Below are positions 6,825 to 16,333 of a stretch of DNA of 64,000 nt, in pieces; the first letter of the stretch is position 1, and every line of letters begins with the position of its first letter. The position numbers and the translations under genes are program-made. The stretch covers positions 1,488,001 through 1,552,000 of the forward strand of contig NZ_CP051293.1 in assembly GCF_013170805.1 (NCBI RefSeq), given 5' to 3'. Below the pieces are notes generated by a model that was not told the origin of the DNA, made no database searches, and saw nothing but the letters and a program-made list of their open reading frames with translations. Source of the DNA: Mesorhizobium sp. NZP2077 (GTDB lineage Bacteria; Pseudomonadota; Alphaproteobacteria; Rhizobiales; Rhizobiaceae).

Positions 6825-8801
6825 ATGGAACGCTCGACCATCGTCAGAGTGCATGAAGGTTTGCACGCCCGTCCCGCCACGCGATTCGTCAAGCTCGCCA
6901 AAGGCTTCGAATCCGATGTCGAACTGGTCAAGGACGGCAAGGCGGTCAGCGCCAAGAGTTCGGTCAAGCTGATGCTGCTGGCGGTCAAGGAAAACCAGGA
7001 AGTCACCGTGCGGGCTAATGGCGCCGACGCCATCGAGGCGATCGAGGCGCTGATCGGCTATCTCGAGAACCCCAAGGCGGGTCTCGACGACGAGGCCGAG
7101 CCGCAGAGCCCGGCGAATGATGCCGGCCAGGAAGCGACACCCGTACCAGCGCGCCAATCAGCACCCGGCGAAGCAAACGGATTGCGCGGTGTCGCGGCAA
7201 GCGAGGGCGTCGCGATCGGGCCGGCTTTCGCGCATTTCCCGCCTGACATCGCCGGACAAGGCCGCATGCTGCAGGCTGACGAGATCGCCGGCGAGATCGA
7301 CAGGTTCCGTGCCGCCGTCGCCGCCGTCCAGGCGCGCATGGACCGGGCGCTGGCGCAGGACAGCTTGTCGGCCGGAGACCGCGGCATCGTCGCGGCCCTT
7401 CGCGATATCGCCGCCGACGACAGCCTGACCGGCGAGGCCGAGAAGGCGATCAAAGGCGGCAATGACGCGGTTTCGGCCGTCATCACCGCCGCTTCCACCA
7501 TCGCCGCCGATTTCAGCGCCGTCGACGATCACTATCTCAATGCGCGGGCGGACGATGTCCATGCCGTCGGGCGACAGGTCTGCCTGGTGCTGCTGGGCCA
7601 AGACGACGTCAGCCTCGAAAACATCCCCGAGGGCGCCATTCTGATCGCTGACGACATCGGCGCCTGGGATCTGGCGCGCGCGCCGCTGAAACGCATTGGT
7701 GGGGTGATTTGCGGCCATGGCGGCGCCACCTCGCACATCGCCATCATCGCCCGCTCGCACGGCATTCCGGCGGTGCTGGGCCTTGGCGACCAGGTCAATG
7801 CCTTGCGCACGGCGCGCGACGTGGCGCTCGACGGCAACACCGGCCATGTGATCATCGACCCCGACGAGCCGACGCGCGCCGAATTCGCAGGCCGCGTCGA
7901 AGCGGCGACAAAGGAGCGCGCCGGGCTGACCGTCTTCAAGACGGTGACGCCGAAGCGCGCCGACGGCAAGGTGATCGAGGTCGCGGCCAATATCGGCTCG
8001 CTCGAGGAAATCGAGGCGGCGCAGGAGGCGGGCGCCATGGGCGTCGGCCTGTTCCGCACCGAGCTCCTGTTCATGCGCCACATGCATCTTCCCTCCGAGG
8101 ACATGCAGGCCGAGACCTATGCGGCGCTGGCCAAGGCCTTCGCGCCCTATCCGGTCATCGTGCGCACGCTCGATATCGGCGGCGACAAGCCGATTGCCGG
8201 CATCGAGTTCCCCGACGAGGAGAACCCCTTCCTCGGCTGGCGCGGCATCCGCATGTGCCTCGACCGGCCGGATATCTTCAAGCGCCAGCTCCGGGCGCTG
8301 CTCAGGGCCGCCGTGCACGGCAACATCAAGGTGATGCTGCCGATGGTTTCCGATATCGGCGAGGTCAGGCAGACACGCATTCTTGTCGATGAATGCGCCG
8401 CCGAACTGAAGGCCGAGGGCGTGCCGCATGCGACGTTCGATCTCGGCGTGATGATCGAGACTCCGGCCGCCGTGCTGATCGCTCAGGCGCTGGCCAAGGA
8501 GGTGGCCTTCTTCTCGATCGGCACCAATGATCTCACGCAGTACATCATGGCCGCCGACCGGCTCAACCCGACTGTGGCGAAGCTCAACGACGTCACCAAT
8601 CCGGCCGTTATGATGGCGATCGAGCTGACGGCAAAAGCCGGCGTTGCCGCAGGCATCATGGTGGGCATGTGCGGCGAGGCGGCGGGCCGGCCGGATCTGA
8701 TCCCGACCTTCATCGAGATGGGTCTGACCGAGCTTTCGATGAGCCCGGCCTCGATCCAGCGCGCCAAGAAGACGATCACGGCCATGGCCGCTGGAGATTA
8801 G
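6825..8801 (+). CDS. HPr-Enzyme I fusion (PEP-protein phosphotransferase)
   Basis: A two-domain energy-coupling protein. The first ~85 residues are HPr (EGLHARPATRF with the phosphorylated His; SSVKLMLLAVKENQEV). After a Pro/Ala-rich linker comes Enzyme I: the phospho-His motif GGATSHIAIIAR, the PEP-site block GVGLFRTELLFM, and DLTQYIMAADR near the C-terminus. It should take phosphate from PEP and feed SrlB, so the operon can drive uptake without the cell's other PTS proteins. ATG 6825 fits the HPr N-terminus better than ATG 6789; neither has a strong ribosome site. There is no GAF domain, unlike the nitrogen-PTS EI. Confidence 0.9.
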   Translation: MERSTIVRVHEGLHARPATRFVKLAKGFESDVELVKDGKAVSAKSSVKLMLLAVKENQEVTVRANGADAIEAIEALIGYLENPKAGLDDEAEPQSPANDAGQEATPVPARQSAPGEANGLRGVAASEGVAIGPAFAHFPPDIAGQGRMLQADEIAGEIDRFRAAVAAVQARMDRALAQDSLSAGDRGIVAALRDIAADDSLTGEAEKAIKGGNDAVSAVITAASTIAADFSAVDDHYLNARADDVHAVGRQVCLVLLGQDDVSLENIPEGAILIADDIGAWDLARAPLKRIGGVICGHGGATSHIAIIARSHGIPAVLGLGDQVNALRTARDVALDGNTGHVIIDPDEPTRAEFAGRVEAATKERAGLTVFKTVTPKRADGKVIEVAANIGSLEEIEAAQEAGAMGVGLFRTELLFMRHMHLPSEDMQAETYAALAKAFAPYPVIVRTLDIGGDKPIAGIEFPDEENPFLGWRGIRMCLDRPDIFKRQLRALLRAAVHGNIKVMLPMVSDIGEVRQTRILVDECAAELKAEGVPHATFDLGVMIETPAAVLIAQALAKEVAFFSIGTNDLTQYIMAADRLNPTVAKLNDVTNPAVMMAIELTAKAGVAAGIMVGMCGEAAGRPDLIPTFIEMGLTELSMSPASIQRAKKTITAMAAGD

Positions 8802-8840
8802 GTTTCCGCAGCCGTTCTCTTTGTTTTGCGCAACCGGGCG

Positions 8841-9641
8841 TTATGGCAAGTGGGCAAGCAAGGTGGCAAAGACAGGGGTCAGTTCCTCGATCGGGCTCGC
8901 CTTGGCGCAAGCCTGCACGATGCGGTCGTGACGGATATCGGCAGCCAGGATCGCGATCTCCAGCATGTCCGGTTCCGGCGCGCCGTCGCGGCCGGTTGTC
9001 GCCAGGCCGCAGGCCAGAACGACCGGCGCCAAACAACTTATATCGAGCGCCCGACCACCAATCGCGGCCATTTCGGGCGCGGCCTCGCCAAAGCGGACGG
9101 GACGCTGGTTGAGCAACTCGACCAGCAGCGCCGCGCAGGTGGCCGCGATCGCCTGCAGTCCAGCGCCGGGAGCGGTCAGGGCGGCCAGCAGATCGCCGTG
9201 GCGCTTGCGCATCGTGGCATGCACGGCGGCAAAATCGGCTTCATGGATGCGGGCATTGTCGATCTTCAACCCGGCAAGCACCGCCTTGGTCAGATAGTAC
9301 ATGTCGCGCCGAAACAGGCGCTCAGCGCCCAACTGCCGCTCTTCGTTTCCGGCCGGGAAATAGGTGCCGAGGCCTTTTACGGTCGTGCCGTCCACCTTGA
9401 TCGGGCGCTCATGCGGGACAAAGGATTCGGCGATCGACAGCGCTTCGTCGAAGGCGCTGGCGGCATGGCTGAGCAGGCCCTCGATGCCCTTGCCCGGAAA
9501 CGGCGGCAAATGGCTGGTTGCTTCGCGCAGGACGCTAGCGTTGCCGGTGCCGTCATGGCGGCTTTGGCGGATGATGTCGCGGACTTCCCGCAACCGGTCC
9601 TTCAGGTTGACGCGGACGTCTTCGGAGATTTGTCGGAGCAT
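8841..9641 (-). CDS. Unrecognised conserved-looking protein, 266 aa
   Basis: Convergent with the HPr-EI gene and divergent from the SorC regulator. I recognise no family. It is predicted soluble, starts with a charged helical stretch (DVRVNLKDRLREVRDIIRQ), and contains GKGIEGLLSHAASAFDEALS, TYFPAGNEERQLGAERLFRRD and an Ala/Leu-rich helical C-terminal half with ALDISCLAPVVLACGLATTG. No signal peptide or membrane segments. Its place between a polyol-type PTS and a sugar regulator suggests a role in the same metabolism, but nothing in the sequence shows what. Confidence 0.65.
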   Translation of the reverse strand: MLRQISEDVRVNLKDRLREVRDIIRQSRHDGTGNASVLREATSHLPPFPGKGIEGLLSHAASAFDEALSIAESFVPHERPIKVDGTTVKGLGTYFPAGNEERQLGAERLFRRDMYYLTKAVLAGLKIDNARIHEADFAAVHATMRKRHGDLLAALTAPGAGLQAIAATCAALLVELLNQRPVRFGEAAPEMAAIGGRALDISCLAPVVLACGLATTGRDGAPEPDMLEIAILAADIRHDRIVQACAKASPIEELTPVFATLLAHLP

Positions 9642-9798
9642 CGCGGATCGCCTCGAAAGTGCCGTGGAGGGCGGCCAGCAGGGGGCCTGCCACCAACTCT
9701 ACATTGTTCCTATCGATTGGTAGATCAATAGGCGATACTAGACCAGCATGCAGAATCGGCGACAGCGCGCTTGTCCGTCGCCGCGGGGGAGGGATGAT

Positions 9799-10824
9799 TT
9801 GGCCAGGCGACGACAATCCGGAGAGGGGCGGGCCGACGAGGGGCGGATAGGAGTCGAAGCGACCGAGCAGATCGCTAGCGAAAGCCGGACGGACCGCCTC
9901 AGGATTCGCGCCGCGTGGATGTATTTCGTCGAGCAGATGACGCAGAACGAGATTGCCGACGTGCTTGGCGTTGGCCGCGTCACCATCGTGCGCATGCTGG
10001 CCGAGGCGCGGGCGCGCAACGAGGTGAAGATCACCATCGAGAGCGAATTGTCGGAGATCGTGCGGCTGGAGCGCGCGCTGGAGCGGACGTTTGGCCTGCA
10101 GCAGGCGCTGGTGGCGCCGCTGACCGCGCCCAATGCCGATCCGATCCCGGCAATCAGCGCCAAGACCGGCAGTTTTCTATCCGACACGATGAAATCGGGT
10201 ATGCGCGTCGGTGTCGGCTGGGGCCAGACGCTGTTTTCGAGCCTGCCCTTCATCAGCGCCAAATCGCTCACCGACTTCAAGGTCATTTCGCTGCTTGGGG
10301 GTGTCGGCGTCGTGCGGCGTTACAATCCGGCCGAGTTCGCCTGGCGCTTCGCGCAAATCTTCCAGGGCGACGGCTACCTGATCCCGACGCCGGCCGTCGT
10401 CGACAGCGTCGAGACCAAGATCGCGCTGGTCGAGCGCTGCGGCCTGCAGGAGGTTTTTGAGATGGCCAACGTGCTCGATGCCGTTCTGTTGAGCGTCGGC
10501 GGCATTGCTTCGGCCACCACCTTTTCTCGCGGCGGCTTTCTCAGGGAAGCGGACCGGGAGGCCCTGCTAGCGCGCGGCGCGGTCGGCGACCTTCTGTTCC
10601 ATTTCTTCGACCGCAATGGCGATCTGGTCGACCATCCCGTCAACAGCCACGTGATGTCGGTGGAGGTCGACCGTCTGCGCGCGGCGCCAATCCGCATCCT
10701 CACCTCCGGCGGTGCGGAGAAGACCGAGGCGCTGCTAGGCGCGATGCACCTGATCGCGCCGACCATCCTTATCACCGACGAGGAAAGCGCCAAGCGCATG
10801 CTCGAGGCGGTCAGCGCAAGCTGA
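9799..10824 (+). CDS. SorC-family sugar-binding transcriptional regulator
   Basis: An N-terminal helix-turn-helix (MTQNEIADVLGVGRVTIVRM) is followed by the SorC/DeoR-type sugar-phosphate effector domain (GMRVGVGWGQTLFSS, FKVISLLGGVGV, DAVLLSVGGIAS). This family controls pentose, polyol and glucitol operons by binding phosphorylated intermediates. I favour TTG 9799, which has GGGGGAGGG five bases upstream; an in-frame ATG at 9748 has no clear ribosome site. It lies between the PTS operon and the sugar locus and could regulate either. Its stop overlaps that of the convergent HAD-IIA gene by 14 bp. Confidence 0.85.
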   Translation: MARRRQSGEGRADEGRIGVEATEQIASESRTDRLRIRAAWMYFVEQMTQNEIADVLGVGRVTIVRMLAEARARNEVKITIESELSEIVRLERALERTFGLQQALVAPLTAPNADPIPAISAKTGSFLSDTMKSGMRVGVGWGQTLFSSLPFISAKSLTDFKVISLLGGVGVVRRYNPAEFAWRFAQIFQGDGYLIPTPAVVDSVETKIALVERCGLQEVFEMANVLDAVLLSVGGIASATTFSRGGFLREADREALLARGAVGDLLFHFFDRNGDLVDHPVNSHVMSVEVDRLRAAPIRILTSGGAEKTEALLGAMHLIAPTILITDEESAKRMLEAVSAS

Positions 10825-11662
10825 AGGACCCCGTGATGTAATCGGGCCAGGCCTGCTGCTCGTCGAAAACGGCGGCAAGATCCGGTGTGTCCGCCAATAT
10901 TCCGCCGAGCACCAGCGCCGTGGCGATGCCGGCGCCGTTGCCACCTGATATGTCGTGCTCGACGCTGTCGCCGATGCAGACCACGCTTTTGCGGTCCGGC
11001 TCGCCGGCCAGCGCCAGGGCCGCGTCGAAAATCGCTGGATAGGGCTTGCCGATGCGGGTGACGCTGCCGCCCAGGCTTTCGTAGAGATCGGCGATCTCGC
11101 CGGCGCCGAAGCGGGGTCCGACCGCCGTCAGCATGATCCTGTCGGGATTGGTGCAGAAGCACGGCACCTTTCGCGCTGCCGCCGGGGCGAGCAGCTGGCG
11201 GTAATGGTCGAGGTCGTAGCGATCGCCCTCGCTGGCCGAGATCAGCACCAGTTCGGCGTCTTCACCGGCCTTCGTCAGCAAGAAGGGCAGGCCTTCGATC
11301 GCCGTGCGGTCGTTGTCGCGGCTGATCAGCAAGCATTTTGTCTCAGGGCGCAGCTTTCCCGATGCCGCCATGTCATCAAAGGACCGCCATGCAACCTCGC
11401 CGGAGGAGACAAAATGGTCCCAACTGCCGGCGGCGAAGCCGAGCTTCAGCAGGCGATCCTCATTGGGCCTGGCGCGCTTGCCGGAATTGGAGATCAGCAC
11501 CACCGTCTTGCCGGCGCGCTTCAGCGCCGACAACGCCTCCACCGCTCCTGGATAAGGACCCTGGCCGTCATGCAGCACACCGAACTGGTCGAGCAGGAAG
11601 ACCTGGTAGCGCTCAGCCAGCGGTCCGATGCCGTCGAGGCGTTCGATGGTTTTCGCACTCAT
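10811..11662 (-). CDS. HAD-IIA family sugar-phosphate phosphatase
   Basis: A 283-residue HAD hydrolase of subfamily IIA (NagD/4-nitrophenylphosphatase type): LLDQFGVLHDG near the N-terminus, VVLISNSGKR, and VCIGDSVEHDISGGNGAGI near the C-terminus. It has Gln in place of the usual second Asp of the DxD nucleophile pair (DQFGVLHD); this variant occurs in a rhizobial HAD-IIA subgroup. It is the last gene of a leftward operon, overlapping the upstream kinase by 4 bp (ATGA), so it likely dephosphorylates an intermediate of the same pathway or clears a dead-end phosphate. Confidence 0.82.
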   Translation of the reverse strand: MSAKTIERLDGIGPLAERYQVFLLDQFGVLHDGQGPYPGAVEALSALKRAGKTVVLISNSGKRARPNEDRLLKLGFAAGSWDHFVSSGEVAWRSFDDMAASGKLRPETKCLLISRDNDRTAIEGLPFLLTKAGEDAELVLISASEGDRYDLDHYRQLLAPAAARKVPCFCTNPDRIMLTAVGPRFGAGEIADLYESLGGSVTRIGKPYPAIFDAALALAGEPDRKSVVCIGDSVEHDISGGNGAGIATALVLGGILADTPDLAAVFDEQQAWPDYITGSFSLR

Positions 11663-12933
11663 AGGAGGCCCGCCTTGCTTGCACCCTTCAGTGCCAGCCG
11701 CGCCGTGCCTGCGGCCGCCTCATCGGAAAGCGTGGGCAGGAAATCGACACCGAGCTTGCGCTGCCGGATTGCCGTCCAGGCCTTGTTTGCTGCGCCGCCG
11801 CCGACACTCCTGACCGAGGTCAGCGCCGGTGCGCCGAGTTCGGCAAGCCGGCGGTAACCGAGTGCCTCGATCGCGGCCATGCCTTCGAACATCGCCTTGA
11901 GATAGTCGGCGTCGTCAGCCGGGCGTGGCGCAAGGCGCGGCGGCAGTGCTGGGTCGGCGACGGGAAACCGTTCGCCCGCTATACTAAGAGGATAATAGTC
12001 GAGGCCGGTCTCGGTCGTCGGGTCGATTGCGGCACTGAGTTCGATGATGCGCGCCAGCGGAAAATGCTGCGCCAGCACCTTGCCGCCGGAATTCGACGCG
12101 CCGCCGGCGAGCCAGGCGTCGCCGAGGCGATGGCTGTAGATGCCGAAGCGCGGCGCCGAGATCGGGCGGTCGGACAGGATCTTGATGGTCAGCGATGATC
12201 CCAGCGCCGTGACGCCGTCGCCGGCTGATGTGGCGCCCGTCGCCAGGAACGAGGCGCAGCCATCCGTGGTGCCGGCGACCACGACCACGTCACGCGGCAG
12301 GCCGAACAGCTTCGCGGCGGCCGGGGTGAGCGTGCCGGTGACATCGCCCGGCTCGACGACGTCAGGTAGCAAGTCCATGCGCATGCCGGTGGCCGCGATC
12401 CAGTCCGGCCAGCGGCGGGCCTCGACGTCATAGCCTGTCTTCAGCGCATTGTTCTCGTCGCTGATGTCGAAGCGGCCAGACAGATTTCCGGCGATCCAGT
12501 CGGCCTGGTGCAGCACGGCCACGATGCCTGTCAAATGCTGGAAGCGCAGCGCCTTGGCGAGGCCTGAAGTGGCGCCATGCGCGGCGCTCGCCTCCGGCGC
12601 CTCGCGGGCGATGGCGGCCAGAATGTCGGCGTCGGCGACCTTGTCGTTGTACATCAGCGGCTCGGCCAAGGGTCGCCCGGCGTAGTCGACCGGCAGCAGC
12701 GTGCCCGACGTGCCGTCGACGGCGATGGCGCGGACCGCAGCGCGGTCAATGCTGGAAAGCAGATCCGTCAGAGCCGCCTGGACCGCTTGCCACCACGCCG
12801 AAGGGTCGCGGGGATTTTGGCCGAATCTGTCGAGGCGGACTGCGGACTGGCCGGCAATCGAAAAATCCGGGCGCATGGCGACGGCGCGCGCGCCCGACGT
12901 GCCGATATCGATGCCGATGACAAGGGGCATCAT
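11659..12933 (-). CDS. FGGY-family carbohydrate kinase (D-ribulokinase-like)
   Basis: A short FGGY kinase (424 residues against about 500 in most members). N-terminal ATP-fold motif GIDIGTSGARAV, a central AVDGTSGTLLPVD, and a C-terminal GGGAANKAWTAIRQRKLG where FGGY enzymes bind nucleotide. The compact size and motif style resemble the short D-ribulose kinases known from plants and cyanobacteria, so a ketopentose substrate is my best guess, not a proven one. It sits between the class II aldolase (16 bp upstream) and the HAD-IIA phosphatase. A second FGGY kinase is encoded on the divergent arm. Confidence 0.85.
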   Translation of the reverse strand: MMPLVIGIDIGTSGARAVAMRPDFSIAGQSAVRLDRFGQNPRDPSAWWQAVQAALTDLLSSIDRAAVRAIAVDGTSGTLLPVDYAGRPLAEPLMYNDKVADADILAAIAREAPEASAAHGATSGLAKALRFQHLTGIVAVLHQADWIAGNLSGRFDISDENNALKTGYDVEARRWPDWIAATGMRMDLLPDVVEPGDVTGTLTPAAAKLFGLPRDVVVVAGTTDGCASFLATGATSAGDGVTALGSSLTIKILSDRPISAPRFGIYSHRLGDAWLAGGASNSGGKVLAQHFPLARIIELSAAIDPTTETGLDYYPLSIAGERFPVADPALPPRLAPRPADDADYLKAMFEGMAAIEALGYRRLAELGAPALTSVRSVGGGAANKAWTAIRQRKLGVDFLPTLSDEAAAGTARLALKGASKAGLL

Positions 12934-12948
12934 GTCTTCAGTCCTTTG

Positions 12949-13992
12949 CTAGCCGCCTGCGGCATTCAGCTTCTGGCGATACTGCTCGGCGTCCCAATTG
13001 ACCAGTTCATCATTCTCGGCGGCGGTGAGATAGTTCAATCGTGCCGCGACATCGACGCGTGCCGTCACATCGGCGAGGCAGCGCTGCATGGCGTCGGCGC
13101 CGGCGCTGGCGTCGCGGCGCATCAGCGCGCCGGTGCCGGGAAACAGGATCGCCATGGGCGCCGCGCCGAGCCGTGCGGTGACACCGGCCGCATCCTCACC
13201 CGGTCTCGCCACCACCGAGCCCGGGCCGAGGAAGATGACATGGTCAGGATAGAGGCTGCCGGCTTCAGCCATGCGGCGGCTTTCCGGATCGATTGCGACC
13301 GCATGGGCTTCGGCATCCGCCGGCAATCGGTAGAAGCTGTCAGCGGCAAGCTCCGTCAGAGCCGCGATGTCGGGCGCGGCGGTCGCGCGCGCCGGGCGCG
13401 CCAGCAGTGACCGGACGCGGCGGAGCAGGCGGTCCGCCTCGGCGACGGTTTCGGCGGCGACGACCAGCCCGTGATTGCCAAGGATTAGCACGTCGACACC
13501 AGGGCGCAGTTTCTCGGCAATGCCGCGGGCAAGCGGCAGGCCTGGCCGGCAGTAGGGTACGTAAGCCCATTCGATGCCGGCGAGCCGCCTGGCGACCTCG
13601 GCCTCGCCATCGGTCTGCACGGCAAGCGAAATCGTGTCGACGCAATGCACATGCAGCACCACGCGTTGCGGCATCAAGGCGTGCACCGTGGTTTCGATCG
13701 ACGGGCGCAGGCCGCGCGGATTGAGTTCATCGATTGCAAAGGCCTGCGGCGTGTCGGCGGCCGGATCGCGCTCGTCGACCGCCTTGAGCAGCGGCGCCAT
13801 CGCCACCGGCACCACGATGTCGTGGGTGAGCGCATCCTTCAGCCAGGTGCCGGATGCCTTGATCCACAGCGTGTCGCCGGCCTTGAGCGAAGTGTTGCCA
13901 CCCGCCGCCTGGGTCATATGCGGGTTTAGCCCGATGCTGGCTGAAAGAGCCCGCAAGGCTGCCAGTTCCTGCGCATCAGCTTGGGTTGCCAT
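12949..13992 (-). CDS. Class II aldolase/adducin family protein, RhaD-like
   Basis: The fold is shown by AAGGNTSLKAGDTLWIKASG near residue 30, the metal-binding HVHCVD near residue 115, and LILGNHGLVVAAETVAEADR near residue 170. The 347-residue length and motif style match the aldolase half of the rhizobial bifunctional rhamnulose-phosphate aldolase/dehydrogenase, without the dehydrogenase half. It would split a ketose 1-phosphate into dihydroxyacetone phosphate and an aldehyde. It is the first gene of the leftward operon, facing the DeoR gene across a shared promoter region. Confidence 0.85.
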   Translation of the reverse strand: MATQADAQELAALRALSASIGLNPHMTQAAGGNTSLKAGDTLWIKASGTWLKDALTHDIVVPVAMAPLLKAVDERDPAADTPQAFAIDELNPRGLRPSIETTVHALMPQRVVLHVHCVDTISLAVQTDGEAEVARRLAGIEWAYVPYCRPGLPLARGIAEKLRPGVDVLILGNHGLVVAAETVAEADRLLRRVRSLLARPARATAAPDIAALTELAADSFYRLPADAEAHAVAIDPESRRMAEAGSLYPDHVIFLGPGSVVARPGEDAAGVTARLGAAPMAILFPGTGALMRRDASAGADAMQRCLADVTARVDVAARLNYLTAAENDELVNWDAEQYRQKLNAAGG

Positions 13993-14064
13993 GGCGCCTT
14001 TCCCTCAACGCTTGCGCGGAATCCCGTCGCCCGGGCCGCTGTTGGCGCTGATATCGCAGATATG

Positions 14065-14088
14065 AGTGATCTGCGTCAACAGTGATCT
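14065..14088. promoter_or_regulatory. Direct repeats in the divergent promoter region
   Basis: AGTGATCT occurs at 14065-14072 and again at 14081-14088, 16 bp apart start to start, in the ~180-bp gap between the divergent aldolase and DeoR genes. Tandem short repeats of this spacing are plausible operator half-sites for the adjacent DeoR repressor. Supported by sequence repetition only. Confidence 0.4.
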
Positions 14089-14174
14089 ACTATCGTCAAA
14101 ACTGGCTTGCAATCTGACTAATGTTGAGTAAGTTGCGCCAATTGCCATGGAGAAATGGCATTGGGAGGAAAAAG

Positions 14175-14957
14175 TTGAGCGACCTCGGCCGCCAGCGTCA
14201 GATCGTCGAATTGCTGCGGGACCGCCCGTTCGCCTCGGTGCGCGAGCTGCAGGAGCGGCTTGGCGTTTCGGCGGCGACGGTGAGGCGCGATATCGATCGA
14301 ATCGACGAGGCCGGCGAGGCGCGGAAGGTCTATGGCGGCATCTCAGCGCTCGACGGCGCTTCACAGGCAGGCGTTGCCTATGCCCGACCCTATGATGAGA
14401 ACCGCGACCTCGCGGTCGAAGCCAAGCGACAGATCGCTGCTCTCGCAGCGACCATGGTGCGCGACGGTGACGCGGTCATCGTCCATGGCGGCTCGACGTG
14501 TTTCCATCTCGGCGTCAAGCTCGCCGACCGCAACATCCGCCTCTACACCAATTCGATGCCGCTCGCGGCCTATCTCAGCGACCATGGCCATTGCAGCCTG
14601 ACGGTTGCCGGTGGCGACCTGCATCGCGAGCCCGGCATCATCCATTCGCAGACTCAGGCAACGCCCTTCTACGCCTCGAAGTTCTTTCTCGGCGCGCAAG
14701 GCCTCAACCAGGAGGGACTGCTGGAATCGCATCCGTTGCTGGTGCGCTCCATCGTTGAACTCAGCCTCTGCGCCGACCAGATCGTGGTGTTGGCCGACAG
14801 CCGCAAACTGTCGATCCACGCGCGCAATGTCGCCCTGCCGCTGGCGCGCATCGGCACGCTGGTGACTGACGACGGCCTCTCCGACACCGATGCACGCATG
14901 CTGGAAGACGCCGGCGTCATGGTGCGGATTGCGTCCACCTCGGGAGCCGTCCCGTGA
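14175..14957 (+). CDS. DeoR-family transcriptional repressor
   Basis: An N-terminal winged helix (LRDRPFASVRELQERLGVSA then ATVRRDIDRIDEAG) is joined to a DeoR sensor domain (VHGGSTCFHLGVKL, LVTDDGL) that senses phosphorylated sugars. I choose TTG 14175 because GGGAGGA sits five bases before it and the product then starts right at the DNA-binding domain (LSDLGRQRQIVELL); ATG 14121 has no ribosome site. The stop overlaps the GTG of the kinase gene (GTGA), so it is the first gene of the rightward operon, which it probably represses together with the divergent one. Confidence 0.88.
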   Translation: MSDLGRQRQIVELLRDRPFASVRELQERLGVSAATVRRDIDRIDEAGEARKVYGGISALDGASQAGVAYARPYDENRDLAVEAKRQIAALAATMVRDGDAVIVHGGSTCFHLGVKLADRNIRLYTNSMPLAAYLSDHGHCSLTVAGGDLHREPGIIHSQTQATPFYASKFFLGAQGLNQEGLLESHPLLVRSIVELSLCADQIVVLADSRKLSIHARNVALPLARIGTLVTDDGLSDTDARMLEDAGVMVRIASTSGAVP

Positions 14958-16333
14958 AAGTGGCGGTGCTCGATTTCGGCAAGACCAATTCGAAGCTGTT
15001 CGTCTTCGGTGAGGACGGACGCATCCTCGACGAGCGCCGGACCCAGCCCAAATGGACGCGCCAGGACGGCTTCAGCGTGCTCGACGAGGCCGCTCTCCAT
15101 GACTGGGCGCTGGGTGCCGTCACGGACGCGGTCGAAAGCCATGGCGTCGAAGGGGTGATGGTGTCGGGCCATGGCTGCACCTTTGCTCTCGTGGACGACG
15201 CGGCGCTGACGCATCCGATCCTCGACTACGAGCAGGAGCCGCCGGCCGAAATCGCCACGCGGATCGATCGCCGCATTCCGGATTTTGCCGAGACGTTCTC
15301 GCCCCGCCTGCCGCTTGGGTTCAACTATGGCCGCCACATGCTGTGGCTGCAGGCGGTCGATCCCGGCGCGTTCGCTGCGGCGAAATCGATCCTCGGCTAT
15401 CCCCAATACTGGAGCTGGCGCCTCGGTGGCCGACCGGTCAGCGAAGTGTCCTATCTCGGCTGCCATTCGCATTTGTGGGCGCCGCGCAAACGGGATTTTT
15501 CGTCGTTGGTCGATGCCGAGGGGTGGCGCGGCCAGATGCCGGCCTTCGCGCGCGCCGGCGCGGTCATCGGCGAGCGGCGTCTTGGTGACGCGTCACGGCC
15601 AATCGCCATACACAATGGCGTCCACGATTCGAATGCGGCGCTCTATGCCTATCGCCGGCAAGAGCTTGGCCCGCTGACCGTGGTGTCGACCGGCACCTGG
15701 GTCATCGTGCTCAATCCCGCCTGCCCGCTGGAAGCGCTCGACCGTGACCGCGACATGCTGGTCAATGTCGATGTCGACGGCCGCTCGGTGCCGACCATCC
15801 GTTTCATGGGTGGCCGCGAATTCGCCACCATAAGCGGCGGCTGGCAAGGCGCGATCCCGCATGGCTCGATACAGCAGGCGATCGACGCCGGCCTCATGGC
15901 GTTGCCGAGCTTCGCGCCCGGCGGGCCGATATCGGGCCATCGTGGCGAAATCATCGGCGGTACGCCCGGCGCCGAGCAACGCGCTGCGGTGGCGCTGCTT
16001 TATGTGGCGCTTATGGTCGACCTCTGCCTCGACCTCATCCATTCGCAAAACACCATCATCGTCGATGGCGGGCTGAACACGGGCGGTCTGCTGGCCGGTC
16101 TGCTGGCGCAGTTGCGTCCCGGCCAGGCTTTTCTGCAGGGCGCCACGCTGGAAGGCAGCGCCACGGGTGCGGCGGCGCTCGCCTTCGAAAGCGTCGGCCG
16201 CGATTTCGCCGCCGAGGCGCCGGAGCCGGTGCATGCGACGCGCTTCACCGGCCTTACCGGCTACCGCGACGGCTGGCGCGATCTCGTTGCCGGCCATGGC
16301 AGCGTCGCCAAGACGGCGGGAGGCGCACGATGA
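14954..16333 (+). CDS. FGGY-family carbohydrate kinase
   Basis: A 459-residue kinase with the ATP-fold N-terminus [31 protein letters not shown], and the central [17 protein letters not shown]. The GKTNSK variant and overall pattern are those of the rhamnulokinase/fuculokinase-like branch, as in rhizobial rhamnose loci; the substrate is likely a ketose or deoxyketose. It starts with GTG overlapping the DeoR stop and ends with ATGA overlapping the ABC ATPase gene, so all are translationally coupled. Confidence 0.85.
   Translation: MKVAVLDFGKTNSKLFVFGEDGRILDERRTQPKWTRQDGFSVLDEAALHDWALGAVTDAVESHGVEGVMVSGHGCTFALVDDAALTHPILDYEQEPPAEIATRIDRRIPDFAETFSPRLPLGFNYGRHMLWLQAVDPGAFAAAKSILGYPQYWSWRLGGRPVSEVSYLGCHSHLWAPRKRDFSSLVDAEGWRGQMPAFARAGAVIGERRLGDASRPIAIHNGVHDSNAALYAYRRQELGPLTVVSTGTWVIVLNPACPLEALDRDRDMLVNVDVDGRSVPTIRFMGGREFATISGGWQGAIPHGSIQQAIDAGLMALPSFAPGGPISGHRGEIIGGTPGAEQRAAVALLYVALMVDLCLDLIHSQNTIIVDGGLNTGGLLAGLLAQLRPGQAFLQGATLEGSATGAAALAFESVGRDFAAEAPEPVHATRFTGLTGYRDGWRDLVAGHGSVAKTAGGAR

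Noticed and set aside
5730..8429. Very long minus-strand frames (475 and 423 codons) opposite srlE and the HPr-EI gene
   Set aside because: They are antisense shadows of high-GC coding sequence, rich in Arg/Ala/Asp, and the plus strand holds clear conserved proteins.
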